Assembly (NCBI GenBank): GCA_029978705.1
Contig: JAPOIY010000002.1
Span: 1 to 64,000 of the forward strand
DNA from: Actinomycetota bacterium
GTDB taxonomy: Bacteria > Actinomycetota > Actinomycetes > S36-B12 > GCA-2699445
Direction: 5' to 3'
DNA length: 64,000 nucleotides
Under the pieces are notes generated by a model. That model had not been told where the DNA came from, did not search any database, and saw nothing but the letters and a program-made list of their open reading frames with translations. Below, one piece after another: positions 8,687-17,378 of the stretch. The number at the start of each line of letters is the position of its first letter. The stretch's first letter is position 1. The translations under genes and the position numbers were made by a program.

Positions 8687-9433
8687 TCAGCGCAGACGGA
8701 CGGACAGGCAGGTCACACAGCCTTCGAGTTTCTCGTATTCACTGATGTCGACGGCGACCACGTTCAGGCCCCGCTCCCGGAACAGAGAGGCGCTGCGCGG
8801 CGCCGAAGCCGCCATCAGCACGGTGTCGTCGTCCACGACCACGACATGAGCCCCGCTCTCCTCGGGTACCGCGAGGAAGCGGTCCCAGCGGGCCGGGTCG
8901 TCGACCAGGGGCACGTACCCGACCACCGTGCCGTCGGGAAGCGCCGTCACCCCGCTCTTCAGGTGCAGCACCTTCGTCACCGGCACGGGCTCGACGGCCA
9001 TCCCGAGACCGTCGGCCAGTTGGGCGCAGGCGTCCTCCGACGTCCGACCGCCGACCCCGACGTACGCGGTCTTCCCGATCTTCAGCACATCCCCGCCGTC
9101 GAGGGTGGCTGGCTGCGTCACCGCCGAGACGGAGTAGCCCAGATCCCGGATGGTGCGTTCCGCTGCCGCCGTCTCGCCGCGCCGCTCGGGCGCCCCGGGC
9201 CGGGCGATCACGACCCGGTCCCCGTGCACGACCATCGTGTCCTCCACGAACACACTGTCCGGGTGCTCCGGGGCCGGCGGCACCTCGATCAGGTCCCAGC
9301 CGACGTCGGCGAGCGCGGCCACGTAGTCGTCCCACTGCTGCATCGCGAGGTCGGTATCGACCGGATGCCGGTCGATGTGGGTCAGCAGCCCGTCAGCCAG
9401 GCGGGGGCTCGGAGGTCGCACGAGGGCACGCAT
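8687..9433 (-). CDS. ddaH: Dimethylarginine dimethylaminohydrolase (DDAH)
   Basis: A 248-residue amidinotransferase-superfamily enzyme expected to hydrolyse N-omega-methylated arginine to citrulline and methylamine or dimethylamine. Recognisable family features are the FVEDT motif near residue 66, the LDGGDVL motif near 110, the catalytic His in VLHLKSG at about 155, and the C-terminal catalytic Cys in GCVTCLSVRL at about 242. The length matches bacterial DDAH. It is the last gene of a four-gene minus-strand operon, starting 15 bp after the amidohydrolase stop. Arginine deiminase or another guanidino-modifying hydrolase remains possible, because substrate choice within the superfamily depends on few residues. 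Confidence 0.88.
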   Translation of the reverse strand: MRALVRPPSPRLADGLLTHIDRHPVDTDLAMQQWDDYVAALADVGWDLIEVPPAPEHPDSVFVEDTMVVHGDRVVIARPGAPERRGETAAAERTIRDLGYSVSAVTQPATLDGGDVLKIGKTAYVGVGGRTSEDACAQLADGLGMAVEPVPVTKVLHLKSGVTALPDGTVVGYVPLVDDPARWDRFLAVPEESGAHVVVVDDDTVLMAASAPRSASLFRERGLNVVAVDISEYEKLEGCVTCLSVRLR

Positions 9434-9448
9434 GGCGGCAGCCTACGG

Positions 9449-10333
9449 TCACCCGGCGCCCAACAGCCCGGTGGCGCTCTCCCACAGCACGGCCCGCAAC
9501 CAGTCATCCCCCAGGTCCCAGCGCAGCAGCACCTCCACCTGGTGGGCATACGGGTACGGGATGTTCGGGAAGTCGGATCCGAAGAACACCCGGCCCGCCA
9601 GTCCCAGGTCGCGCACCGCGGGCAGCAGAGCGGCGTCCAGGTGATGCAGTTGCTCCATGAAGTCAGTACCGACCATCGTGAGGTCGAAGCCCACATGGGG
9701 GTACCGCTCCGCCAGCGCGAGGAACTCCCGCTCCTCCGGCATCCCGAGGTGCGCGATGATCGCCATCAATCCGGGGTGCTGCGCCAGCACCTCCCCGAAG
9801 ATCTGCGGGCCCGTGAACCGGCCCGGCACCGGCCCCGAACCGGCATGCACCACAACCGGGATACCGGCGGCGGCCAGTACCCCCCAGACGTCGGCGAGGA
9901 GCGGATCCCGCGGATCGAACTCCCCCACCTGCACATGCACCTTGAACAGTTGACACCCTGCCTCGACCGCCGCCACCACGTAATCGGTGACGCCTTCTTC
10001 GGGGAAGAACGTCCCGGTGGCCACCGCCTCGGGCACGCTGCGGGCGAATGCCAGGGACCAGTCGGTGAGGTACTGCGCCATGTCGGGTTTGTGCGCGTAC
10101 GACAGCCCGGCGAACAACCCCACATGCTCCCGCCGCAGCACCGCCACGCGTTCCGCGTCGCTGCCGCGGTACCGCACCGGCCAGGGTCGCCCCAGCAGCG
10201 GGCCCGCCTGGTCGAAGTGGCGCCATACCGCAGCCATCACCCGCTCGGGCATGAAGTGCACGTGGATGTCGGCGATGGCGGGAAGCCCGAGGGCGGCCAC
10301 CACCTCACCGGTGGGCGGGAGGTCCGGATCCAT
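9449..10333 (-). CDS. Amidohydrolase-family metal-dependent hydrolase
   Basis: A 294-residue TIM-barrel hydrolase of the amidohydrolase-2 type. The metal-binding HxH is seen as DIHVHFMP near residue 22. Other barrel elements are VVVHAGSGP at about 170, IIAHLG at about 200 and GSDFPN at about 258. The ATG at 10333 is chosen because the frame upstream of it is the reverse of the kinase gene. It starts 10 bp after the FGGY kinase stop and ends 15 bp before ddaH, so it belongs to the same transcript. The natural substrate is not evident; family members decarboxylate or hydrolyse cyclic acids, lactones and amides. Confidence 0.85.
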   Translation of the reverse strand: MDPDLPPTGEVVAALGLPAIADIHVHFMPERVMAAVWRHFDQAGPLLGRPWPVRYRGSDAERVAVLRREHVGLFAGLSYAHKPDMAQYLTDWSLAFARSVPEAVATGTFFPEEGVTDYVVAAVEAGCQLFKVHVQVGEFDPRDPLLADVWGVLAAAGIPVVVHAGSGPVPGRFTGPQIFGEVLAQHPGLMAIIAHLGMPEEREFLALAERYPHVGFDLTMVGTDFMEQLHHLDAALLPAVRDLGLAGRVFFGSDFPNIPYPYAHQVEVLLRWDLGDDWLRAVLWESATGLLGAG

Positions 10334-10343
10334 GCCGCGGGGC

Positions 10344-11972
10344 CTACGGTTCCGTCGGCGCGCGGCCACCGTTGAGCCGCCCGTACAGGCCGCTGAGGGT
10401 TCCCGCCAGCTTGCGGTACTCGGCGAACGCCTGGTCGTAGATCCGCCGGTCCCGGGGGTCCGGCTCGAACCGCCCCGCGACCGGGACCAGCGCGGCCGCC
10501 TCGGCCAGCGACATCTCCCCCAGGCAGACCCGCGCCCACAGCGCCACACCGCGCAACTGCGCGTGCAGCGGGTCAGCGACCCGGTCCACCGGCACCCCCA
10601 ACGTCGACGCGAAGATCGAACACCACAGGTCGGACTGGGCTCCGCCGCCCAGGATGCGCACACTGCGGGGCTGCTGCCGCAGGAACTTCACGTAGTACCC
10701 GTACAGCCAGCGCACGTTCAGCGCCACACCCTCCAGGACCGACCGGATCAGCATGGCCCGGTCCGTGCGCAGCGACAGATTCAGCCAGGTCGCCCGCAGG
10801 TTCTTGTCCTCGACCGGACTGCGCTCCCCCGCCAGCCACGGCGTGAAGAGCACGCCCTCGCTGCCCGCCGGAGCGGTCCCCGCGAGTCGGGTGAGGTCGG
10901 CGAACGACGGCCGGGCGGTATCCGGGGCGGCCCCGTCCGAGCCGATCCCGCTGCCGCCCCCGACGAGCCCGTCGGACGGCGCCACGATCTGCTCGCGCAG
11001 CCACGACAGGGCAGCACCGCCGGTCTCGATGTTGTCGCCCACCACCGGGAAGCGGGAGTCCAGCCCGGGCAGCGTTGCGATGGAGTGCAGTACGTCGGTC
11101 TTCTTGAACGGCACCCGCGCCGAGAGCCACGCCGTCGTCGACACCGCCAGATGGGTCTGGTAGGGCTGCACGGTCCCGCTGCCGATGATCGCCGCATGCA
11201 GATCGGGCAGTCCTGTGATCACCGGGACCCCGGGCCGCAGGCCGAACTCCTCAGCCACCTCCGCCAGCAGGGGGCCCTGCACGCTGCCCGTCGGCACGAG
11301 TTCGGGCAGCAGCGCCGGATCGCGGCGGGCCCGCGCGACCAGGCCCGCGTCGTAGGCGACGGGTGCGCCCGGCCGGTTGTCAGTGACCCACGACAGGATC
11401 ATCGACGCCGGGGTGGCCACCGCGCGGCCGGTGAGCCGGAACGCGAGATAGTCCACCGGCTCCAGCAGCACAGTGGCCCGCCGGCCGATGTCGGCGAGTT
11501 CGTGCTGCAGGAGCAGGGAGTGCCCGGTCGGATCGGCGCCGCTGGGGCTGGGCGCGCCCCCGGTGAGCCGCACCCACGGCAGCGCCTTGTGGGGGGCGAT
11601 ACCGCCGACGTTGACCGGACCCCCGATGACGCGGCGCATGTGGTGCCGCGCGCGGGTGTCCGCCCACAGCAGCACCGGGCCCACCGGCTCGCCGTCGGCC
11701 CCCACGGGCACGGTGGAGCCCCACTGCCCGGTGATCCCGACTGCGTGCAGCCCGTCCCGGGCAACGTTCGCGGCGCTGAGGGCCTGATGCACGGCGCCGG
11801 TGAGGGCGCGGCGCCACTCGGCGGCGTCCTGCGTGGCGGTGCCATCGCGGCCGATCTGCACCGACACGGGGGTGTGTCCGGTGCCGAGGACGTCCCCGCG
11901 CATCCCCACGGCCGCGACCTTCGGGCCGCCGTTGCCCAGGTCGATCGCGAGGATCCAGTTCGGGTCAGACAC
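10344..11972 (-). CDS. FGGY-family carbohydrate kinase
   Basis: A 542-residue ATP-dependent kinase of the FGGY family (xylulokinase, glycerol kinase and relatives). The N-terminal phosphate loop is seen as IDLGNGGPK, ITGQWGS near residue 100 is the substrate-side motif, and the C-terminal ATPase half has RILGGGAQSDLW at about 440. It starts at GTG 11972, overlapping the lyase stop by 8 bp, which implies translational coupling. The substrate cannot be read from the sequence; sugars or polyols are usual for the family. Its tight linkage to a sphingosine-1-phosphate-lyase-like enzyme suggests that the kinase makes the phosphorylated substrate for that lyase (inference). Confidence 0.88.
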   Translation of the reverse strand: MSDPNWILAIDLGNGGPKVAAVGMRGDVLGTGHTPVSVQIGRDGTATQDAAEWRRALTGAVHQALSAANVARDGLHAVGITGQWGSTVPVGADGEPVGPVLLWADTRARHHMRRVIGGPVNVGGIAPHKALPWVRLTGGAPSPSGADPTGHSLLLQHELADIGRRATVLLEPVDYLAFRLTGRAVATPASMILSWVTDNRPGAPVAYDAGLVARARRDPALLPELVPTGSVQGPLLAEVAEEFGLRPGVPVITGLPDLHAAIIGSGTVQPYQTHLAVSTTAWLSARVPFKKTDVLHSIATLPGLDSRFPVVGDNIETGGAALSWLREQIVAPSDGLVGGGSGIGSDGAAPDTARPSFADLTRLAGTAPAGSEGVLFTPWLAGERSPVEDKNLRATWLNLSLRTDRAMLIRSVLEGVALNVRWLYGYYVKFLRQQPRSVRILGGGAQSDLWCSIFASTLGVPVDRVADPLHAQLRGVALWARVCLGEMSLAEAAALVPVAGRFEPDPRDRRIYDQAFAEYRKLAGTLSGLYGRLNGGRAPTEP

Positions 11973-13359
11973 CTTCGGGAGCCACCTCGTGCATGGCGTC
12001 GAGCACTCCCGACATGAGCTGGTTCAGGGTCTGGTTGCCCTGTGGAGTGCCACCGAAGCCGTACAAGGCGCCACTCTCGGCTGCCTCGCCGGTGTGTGCG
12101 CGGGCGAACGCCACGGCCTCCCGCAGGTCGGCCACGAACTGTTCGGCCACCCCCGGGCGGGTGTTGGGGCGGGTCACGCAGAAGTGCAGGGCGGGGGGCA
12201 GCTGCAGCGAGTTCAACCGCCACCCGGAACGCTTCAACTGGTCGTTGACGAGGTAGATGTCGATGGCGGGATCGTCCGCCTGGAAGGCGATCACCCACAG
12301 GGGGTCGCCGATGACGGCGATGCCGGGGATGTCGTCGACGCCCGCGCGGATGATGTCCGCGGTGTGCATCATGCGCCGGGCGCCCTCGCGGTAGGCGTCG
12401 CCTCCCGTCGTGATCAACGCCGCCCATGTGGAGGCGATGAGGCCTCCGCTGCGCGACCCCGCCAGCCCCGGAGACAGGTATAGGCCACCGGGCCAGTCGG
12501 GATAGGTGAAGTACTGCCGCGCCCGCAGGCCACGCTCCCGGTAGAGCAAGGTGGACGTCCCCTTGAGCGCGTAGCCGTACTTGTGGGTGTCCGCGCTGAT
12601 CGACGTGACCCCGGGGACCCGGAAGTCCCACAGCGGCACGTCGTAGCCGACCTGCTCGACCCACGGCAGCAGGAAACCCCCCAGACAGGCGTCGACATGC
12701 AGCCCGATCCCACGGTCCACAGCCAGGTCGGACAACTCGTCGATGGGGTCGACCAGGCCGTGCGGGTAGTTGACGGCCGAGCCGACCACGGCGATCGTCT
12801 GATCGTCGACGAGGTCGGCCATCGCCGCCACGTCCGCGCGGAAGTCGTCGGCCACATCGGCATGCCGCACCTCGATGCCCATCCAGTGCGCCCCCTTGTC
12901 GAGGGCGACGTGGGCGGTGGTGGGCATGACCACGTTGGGCCGGGTCACCCCGCGTTCTTCCCGGGCCTGCTCGCGGTAGCTGTACAGGGCGGTGATCAGG
13001 CTCTCGGAACCGCCGCTGGTGACCACGCCGCACCCGCCGTCGCCGTACAGCAGGTCCAGCACCATCGCGACGATCTCCCCCTCGAACTTGGTCGCACTGG
13101 GGTACATGTCGCGCTGCAGCACGTTGGCGTGGCTGAAGGCGCTGAACACCTCACCGAGGAACGCGTAGTGGTCGTGATCCCCGCTGTACAGGCTGCCCGA
13201 CACCCGCCCCCCGTCGCCGATCTCGTCCTCACGGGCCGCCATCGCGCGGACCTCCGCGAGCACGGCCGCGCGGTCGGCGGGAGCATCGGGGATCGCGCGG
13301 TAGTTGGGACCGTCGCTGCGGTAGGGCCAGAACCCGTCGATGAAGGCGTCGTCGCTCAC
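11965..13359 (-). CDS. Sphingosine-1-phosphate lyase-like PLP enzyme
   Basis: A 464-residue pyridoxal-phosphate enzyme of the group II decarboxylase fold. It closely follows the sphingosine-1-phosphate lyase pattern: GRVSGSLYSGD near residue 50, VTSGGSES near 110, HVDACLGGF near 220, SADTHKYGYALKG with the PLP-binding Lys at about 261, and GSRSGG at about 305. Such lyases split a phosphorylated 2-amino-1,3-diol into an aldehyde and phosphoethanolamine. No N-terminal membrane anchor is present, as in the bacterial soluble enzymes. It is the first gene of the operon lyase-kinase-amidohydrolase-DDAH. Glutamate decarboxylase is less likely because the acid-decarboxylase signatures are absent. The true substrate may be an amino-polyol phosphate rather than a sphingoid base. 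Confidence 0.85.
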   Translation of the reverse strand: MSDDAFIDGFWPYRSDGPNYRAIPDAPADRAAVLAEVRAMAAREDEIGDGGRVSGSLYSGDHDHYAFLGEVFSAFSHANVLQRDMYPSATKFEGEIVAMVLDLLYGDGGCGVVTSGGSESLITALYSYREQAREERGVTRPNVVMPTTAHVALDKGAHWMGIEVRHADVADDFRADVAAMADLVDDQTIAVVGSAVNYPHGLVDPIDELSDLAVDRGIGLHVDACLGGFLLPWVEQVGYDVPLWDFRVPGVTSISADTHKYGYALKGTSTLLYRERGLRARQYFTYPDWPGGLYLSPGLAGSRSGGLIASTWAALITTGGDAYREGARRMMHTADIIRAGVDDIPGIAVIGDPLWVIAFQADDPAIDIYLVNDQLKRSGWRLNSLQLPPALHFCVTRPNTRPGVAEQFVADLREAVAFARAHTGEAAESGALYGFGGTPQGNQTLNQLMSGVLDAMHEVAPEGV

Positions 13360-13410
13360 CCACCCATCCTGTCACCGGAGCGGTCCGACGGACAGATCAA
13401 GGACGCGGCG

Positions 13411-13890
13411 TCAGTCGTCCATCCCCTTGGCGCGCCGGCCCACCGCACGGTCCGCCTCCCGCTTCGCTTCCCGCTCGGCGATGGCATGCCTCTTGTCGGC
13501 CGCGCGCCGGCCGCGGGCGACCGCGATCTCGACCTTCGCGTAGCCGTCGGAGAAGTACAGGGACAGCGGGATCAGCGTGAGCCCCGACTCCCGGGTGCGG
13601 CTGATCAGCTTCACGATCTCCTGATGGTGCAGCAGCAGTTTGCGCGGCCGGCGCGGTTCGTGGTTGGTCCAGGTGCCGTGTTCATACTCGGGGATGTGCA
13701 CGCCGTACAGCCACACCTCGCCGCCCTTGATCGAGGCATAGCCGTCGACGATGCTCGCCTTGCCCGCGCGCAGCGACTTGACCTCGGTGCCCGTCAGGAC
13801 CAGGCCGGCCTCGTACGTGGCCTCGATGGCGTAGTCGTGGCGCGCCTTGCGGTTGGCCGCAATGAGCTTGCGGCCCTTCTCCTTGGGCAT
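13411..13890 (-). CDS. smpB: SsrA-binding protein SmpB
   Basis: A 159-residue RNA-binding beta-barrel protein that binds tmRNA and delivers it to stalled ribosomes. Family signatures seen are NRKARHDY, the [13 protein letters not shown] stretch near residue 30, [13 protein letters not shown] near 60, and LIPLSLYF near 105, followed by the basic C-terminal tail that occupies the mRNA channel (RGRRAADKR). Its partner tmRNA is encoded 6.4 kb away in this window. It is transcribed after the M23 hydrolase gene, with 49 bp between them, the common actinobacterial order ftsE-ftsX-M23-smpB. Confidence 0.97.
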   Translation of the reverse strand: MPKEKGRKLIAANRKARHDYAIEATYEAGLVLTGTEVKSLRAGKASIVDGYASIKGGEVWLYGVHIPEYEHGTWTNHEPRRPRKLLLHHQEIVKLISRTRESGLTLIPLSLYFSDGYAKVEIAVARGRRAADKRHAIAEREAKREADRAVGRRAKGMDD

Positions 13891-13939
13891 GGGGGCAGTC
13901 TCCCCGACGGCGGCGGCCGGAGCCAGCCCGACCCCGCAA

Positions 13940-15232
13940 TCAGGTACAGACCTGGACCTTGGGCCCCTGCCCGAACCAGCCCTTGGGGCTGTAGGGCAGA
14001 CCGTTGACGCGGGCCTCGAAGTGCAGGTGGGGCCCGGTCGACAGCCCGGTCGTCCCGACGTAGCCGATGACCTGACCGCGTTTCACGTGCTCGCCGGAAC
14101 TGACGATGATGCGGCTCTGGTGTCCGTAGCCGCTGGTCAGCCCGTTGCCGTGGCCGATGACGGTGAAGTTGCCGTAGCCACCGTTCCAGCCGGCCATGAT
14201 GACCGTGCCGCTCTCCGCGGCGTGGATCGGGGTCCCGGAGGGCGCGCCGATGTCGGCGCCGGCGTGGCAGCGGGTGTAGTGCAGGATCGGGTGGAACCGC
14301 CAGCCGGCGTCGGACCCGATCGCGTAGCCGGGCAGCGGGAAGTACCACTGCGTTCCGCTGTCGATGGCGTTGACGTCACCGTTGGTGCGCACCCCGGTGG
14401 AGTTCTGCAGTTTGGCCGCCGCCGCGGCGATCTCCTCCTGGATCCGGTCCTGCTCCCGCGCGAGCGCGTCGTACTGCTTCTTGACGTCGGCCCGGTTCTC
14501 CTGGGCCGACTGCAGCGCGGCCTCCTCCTGGTCGATCAGGCCGTCGACGATCTCCTTCGCGGCACGGGCGCCCTCGGCGGCCTCCTGCGCGTCGGCGAGA
14601 CGCTGCTCCGCGGCCTCCTTCTTCTCCTGGGCCACCTGCCGCAGCGCGGTGAGCCGCTGCTCGGTGTAGGCCATGTCGGCGCGGTTGCTGCTCATCTCGT
14701 CGAGGTGCACGTTGTTGGAGGCGCTGACGGTGCGGATCGCGGCCAGCCGGCTGGTGAACTCCGACGGGTCGCGGGCGTCGAGGACCATCTCGAGCTCCGC
14801 GAAGGGGCCCATCTGGTAGGCGCGGCGGGCGAAGTCCCCGACGTTGGCCTCGAGTTCGGCGAGGCGGGCCTCGATCGCGGCGAGCCGCTGCTCGGCCACC
14901 AGGACCTCCTGGGTGGCCTGCTCCAGTTCCTCCGCGGCGACCTGGTCGGCGGCGGAGGTGCGCGCCTGTTCGGCGCGGGCCTGCTCGAGGTTGCGCCGGG
15001 CCTCCGGAAGTTTGTCGCGGGCGTCGATCACGTCGCGGGTCGCCCGGGCCACCTTCTTGTTGAAGGACAGCACCTCGTCGTGGGCATCGTCGAGCTGCGC
15101 GTCGATGTGCTGCTTCTTCTGGCGCTTGTCGTGCAGGTCACCGGCAGTGGCGCCCGTGGCGGGCAGCGCCAGGCCCAGACCCAGGGCGGTGCTCAGGAAC
15201 AGCGCGACGGCGGCACGCCCGCGTCGGGACAT
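13940..15232 (-). CDS. EnvC-like murein hydrolase, M23 peptidase
   Basis: A 430-residue exported protein predicted to act in the cell wall as an FtsEX-controlled peptidoglycan hydrolase or hydrolase activator. The ATG at 15232 starts a typical signal peptide ([12 protein letters not shown], hydrophobic core, ATGATAG); two in-frame ATGs at 15295 and 15256 are less likely. Residues about 32-285 are a long Glu/Ala/Arg-rich coiled coil, as in EnvC and actinobacterial RipC-type proteins. The M23 domain (about 300-430) retains the zinc ligands: HAGAD at about 322-326 and HLHF at about 402-405, so it should be catalytic. It sits between ftsX (234 bp upstream) and smpB. The coiled coil is the expected contact with the FtsX extracellular loop (known for homologues, inferred here). 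Confidence 0.92.
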   Translation of the reverse strand: MSRRGRAAVALFLSTALGLGLALPATGATAGDLHDKRQKKQHIDAQLDDAHDEVLSFNKKVARATRDVIDARDKLPEARRNLEQARAEQARTSAADQVAAEELEQATQEVLVAEQRLAAIEARLAELEANVGDFARRAYQMGPFAELEMVLDARDPSEFTSRLAAIRTVSASNNVHLDEMSSNRADMAYTEQRLTALRQVAQEKKEAAEQRLADAQEAAEGARAAKEIVDGLIDQEEAALQSAQENRADVKKQYDALAREQDRIQEEIAAAAAKLQNSTGVRTNGDVNAIDSGTQWYFPLPGYAIGSDAGWRFHPILHYTRCHAGADIGAPSGTPIHAAESGTVIMAGWNGGYGNFTVIGHGNGLTSGYGHQSRIIVSSGEHVKRGQVIGYVGTTGLSTGPHLHFEARVNGLPYSPKGWFGQGPKVQVCT

Positions 15233-15466
15233 CGTTCCCCCAGGTGCTGCTGACATAACTCTGTACGTATCGGTCGATTCGCCCGGCATCTTCAACCCTC
15301 ACCGCCCCACTGGGTCCTGGGACGTCCGGGAGCACCCACTCCGTTCCCGACCACCGCCCACTTCCGGTGACCGGGCAGGACATCCGACCCGTTCGTATCT
15401 TCACCATGCCGGGACGGTTCCGGGGCGCGCGACGCGCCGGAGTGGGCGGATTGTCCGGTTGTCGGG

Positions 15467-16372
15467 TCAGACTTTCAGGTAGCGGCGCAGCGTGAACACC
15501 GCGGAGAGCGCTGCGAGCAGCACGCCGATGCCGATGAGGATCGCCGAGACGACCCACACGGTGTCCCAGCCCACAAAGGGCGTGAACTGGAAGGACGGCT
15601 CCAGGAAACGGTCCACGAGCATGATCTTGATGCCGACGATGGCGGCGACCGCGAGGATCGCCCCGATCAGCGCAGCGATCACCGACTCCAGCAGGAACGG
15701 CAGCTGGATGTAGAACTTCGACGCCCCCACCAGTCGCATGATGCCGGTCTCGCGGCGTCGGCTGTACGCCGCCAGCCGCATGGTGTTGCCCACCAGCAGC
15801 ACGGTCACGATGAGCATGGCGATCGCGATCCCCATGGAGATGACCTGCAGGCCGTCCAGCAGGCGGAAGAGCTTGTCGAGGACTTGTTTCTGGTCATCGA
15901 CCCGTTCGATGCCGGGACGGCCCGAGAACGCGCTGGTGATCACGGAGTACTGGTCCGGGTCGCTGAGTTTGACGCGGTAGCTCTCCCCGAGGTCCTCCGG
16001 GGTGGCGCTGTCGGCGATCGGAGATCCGGCGAACTGCTCCTGGAAGCGGGTGAACGCCTCCTCGGACGTCTCGAAGTACACGTCCTGCACCAGCGGGCGC
16101 ATGCCCTCGAGGTCGGCCGCGAGTTGTGCCTTCTCCTCCTCGCTGGCGGGCCCGTTGCACGAGGCCTCCTGGGAGTTCTTGGTGCACAGGAAGATCGACA
16201 CCTCGACCTTGTCGAACCAGAACCCCTTCATCTGCGACACCTGCTGGCGGACCAGCAGGCCGGCGCCGAACAGCGCCAGGGAGACCGCGATCGTGATGAT
16301 CAGCGCAATGGTCATGGTGAGGTTGCGGCGCAGCCCCTGCCACACCTCGCTCGCGACGAATCGTGCCCTCAT
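15467..16372 (-). CDS. ftsX: Cell division protein FtsX
   Basis: A 301-residue permease-like membrane protein that pairs with FtsE and transmits ATP hydrolysis to periplasmic or wall hydrolases at the septum. The N-terminal transmembrane helix lies at about 20-43 (MTIALIITIAVSLALF). An extracellular loop at about 45-175 contains two Cys (LCTKNSQEASCNG), typical of actinobacterial FtsX. Three further membrane segments lie at about 185-300, with an RREGIMRLVGAS-like cytoplasmic coupling element (here RRETGIMRLVGA). It starts 10 bp after ftsE. The next gene encodes the likely effector, the M23 protein. Confidence 0.97.
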   Translation of the reverse strand: MRARFVASEVWQGLRRNLTMTIALIITIAVSLALFGAGLLVRQQVSQMKGFWFDKVEVSIFLCTKNSQEASCNGPASEEEKAQLAADLEGMRPLVQDVYFETSEEAFTRFQEQFAGSPIADSATPEDLGESYRVKLSDPDQYSVITSAFSGRPGIERVDDQKQVLDKLFRLLDGLQVISMGIAIAMLIVTVLLVGNTMRLAAYSRRRETGIMRLVGASKFYIQLPFLLESVIAALIGAILAVAAIVGIKIMLVDRFLEPSFQFTPFVGWDTVWVVSAILIGIGVLLAALSAVFTLRRYLKV

Positions 16373-16382
16373 GAGTTCCCCC

Positions 16383-17072
16383 TCAGTGCGCGTAGCCGTA
16401 GACGCCGCGGGCCTGGTCGCGCACGACGATGCCGTCGGCCAGTTCCACCACCCGCTTGCGGACCTGGTCCACGATCTGCGCGTCGTGGGTGGCCATCACG
16501 ATCGTGGTGCCCGTGCGGTTGATGCGGTCGAGCAGTTTCATGATGCCGATGGACGTGTTCGGGTCCAGGTTGCCGGTGGGCTCGTCGGCGATGAGGATCT
16601 CGGGGCGGTTGACGAACGCGCGCGCGATCGCGACGCGCTGCTGCTCACCGCCGGACAGTTCGTGCGGGAACCGCTTCTCCTTGCCGTCCAGCCCGACCAT
16701 CTCCAGCACCTCGGGGACCACCGTCTTGATGTGGCCCCGCGGTTTGCCGATGACCTCGAGCGCGAACGCCACGTTCTCGAAGACGGTCTTGTTGGGCAGC
16801 AGCCGGAAGTCCTGGAACACGGTGCCGATCTGCCGCCGCAGGTGGGGGACGCGCCACGAACTGAGTTTCCCGACGTTCTTGCCCGCCACCCACACGGTGC
16901 CCTCGCTGGGTTTGTCCTCCTTGAGGCACAGCCGCAGGAACGTGGTCTTGCCCGACCCCGACGGCCCGACCAGGAAGACGAACTCCCCGCGTTCGATGTC
17001 CACGTTCACGTCACGCAGGGCCGGGCTGTGTTGCGACTTGTACTGCTTGGTGACGTTCTCGAACCGGATCAC
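16383..17072 (-). CDS. ftsE: Cell division ATP-binding protein FtsE
   Basis: A 229-residue cytoplasmic ABC ATPase forming the FtsEX complex. The Walker A motif GPSGSGKTT is near residue 36, the ABC signature LSGGEQQR near 140, and Walker [13 protein letters not shown] near 160. The GTG start at 17072 follows AGAGGA. A 5' leader of up to 306 bp separates it from prfB and contains an MtrA-box-like repeat (17204-17222), which suggests its own regulated promoter. Confidence 0.97.
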   Translation of the reverse strand: MIRFENVTKQYKSQHSPALRDVNVDIERGEFVFLVGPSGSGKTTFLRLCLKEDKPSEGTVWVAGKNVGKLSSWRVPHLRRQIGTVFQDFRLLPNKTVFENVAFALEVIGKPRGHIKTVVPEVLEMVGLDGKEKRFPHELSGGEQQRVAIARAFVNRPEILIADEPTGNLDPNTSIGIMKLLDRINRTGTTIVMATHDAQIVDQVRKRVVELADGIVVRDQARGVYGYAH

Positions 17073-17203
17073 GAAGTCCTCTTCCGGGCGGGGGCAGGCG
17101 ATGGCAAGGAGTGCCAGTGTACGAACCGAAGTCCGGATCGCGGGGGAATGTCGCAGATATTCCGTTCGGGTCGTGTTCGGTCCGAATGGAACGAGCCCGT
17201 CAC

Positions 17204-17222
17204 TTCGTTATCATTTCGTTAC
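17204..17222 (-). promoter_or_regulatory. Direct-repeat operator resembling an MtrA box
   Basis: On the minus strand the 19-bp site reads GTAACGAA-ATG-ATAACGAA: two 8-bp direct repeats separated by 3 bp, followed at once by GTGACGGG, a weaker third copy. This arrangement matches the MtrA consensus as I recall it from Corynebacterium glutamicum. It lies about 130 bp upstream of ftsE. Confidence 0.5.
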
Positions 17223-17290
17223 ATCATGGTGGTGCAGATCACGCCGCAGGCAGCCATGATGTAGGCACCCAACGGGCCCGCCGGGGTCAC
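17219..17290 (-). CDS. Possible 23-residue peptide between prfB and ftsE
   Basis: A GTG-initiated frame of 23 codons ending in TAA. The product begins VTPAGPLGAY and ends IMAACGVICTTMM, a short hydrophobic stretch with two Cys. A G-rich stretch precedes the GTG, but no clear Shine-Dalgarno sequence does; an internal ATG would give 12 residues. The stop codon overlaps the MtrA-box-like repeat. It may be a leader peptide, a small membrane peptide or chance. Confidence 0.2.
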   Translation of the reverse strand: MTPAGPLGAYIMAACGVICTTMM

Positions 17291-17340
17291 CCCCCAACCC
17301 GGCCGGCCGCGTCGCACAGCGACGCAACACCCTCCAGGTG

Positions 17341-17374
17341 GGAGGCTCCGGGAACCCCCCTTCCCGGAGCCTCC
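17341..17374 (-). terminator. Hairpin after prfB
   Basis: A perfect 14-bp stem (GGAGGCTCCGGGAA paired with TTCCCGGAGCCTCC) with a six-base loop begins 4 bp after the prfB stop codon. No U-tract follows on the minus strand, so it is a GC-rich terminator or an mRNA 3'-end stabiliser typical of actinomycetes. A second smaller hairpin (GCGTCGC-TGT-GCGACGC) lies further downstream. Confidence 0.7.
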
Positions 17375-17378
17375 GCAT

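Noticed and set aside
8846-12017. Long plus-strand frames opposite the DDAH-to-lyase operon
   Set aside because: They are shadows of the minus-strand enzymes, which carry recognisable catalytic motifs.
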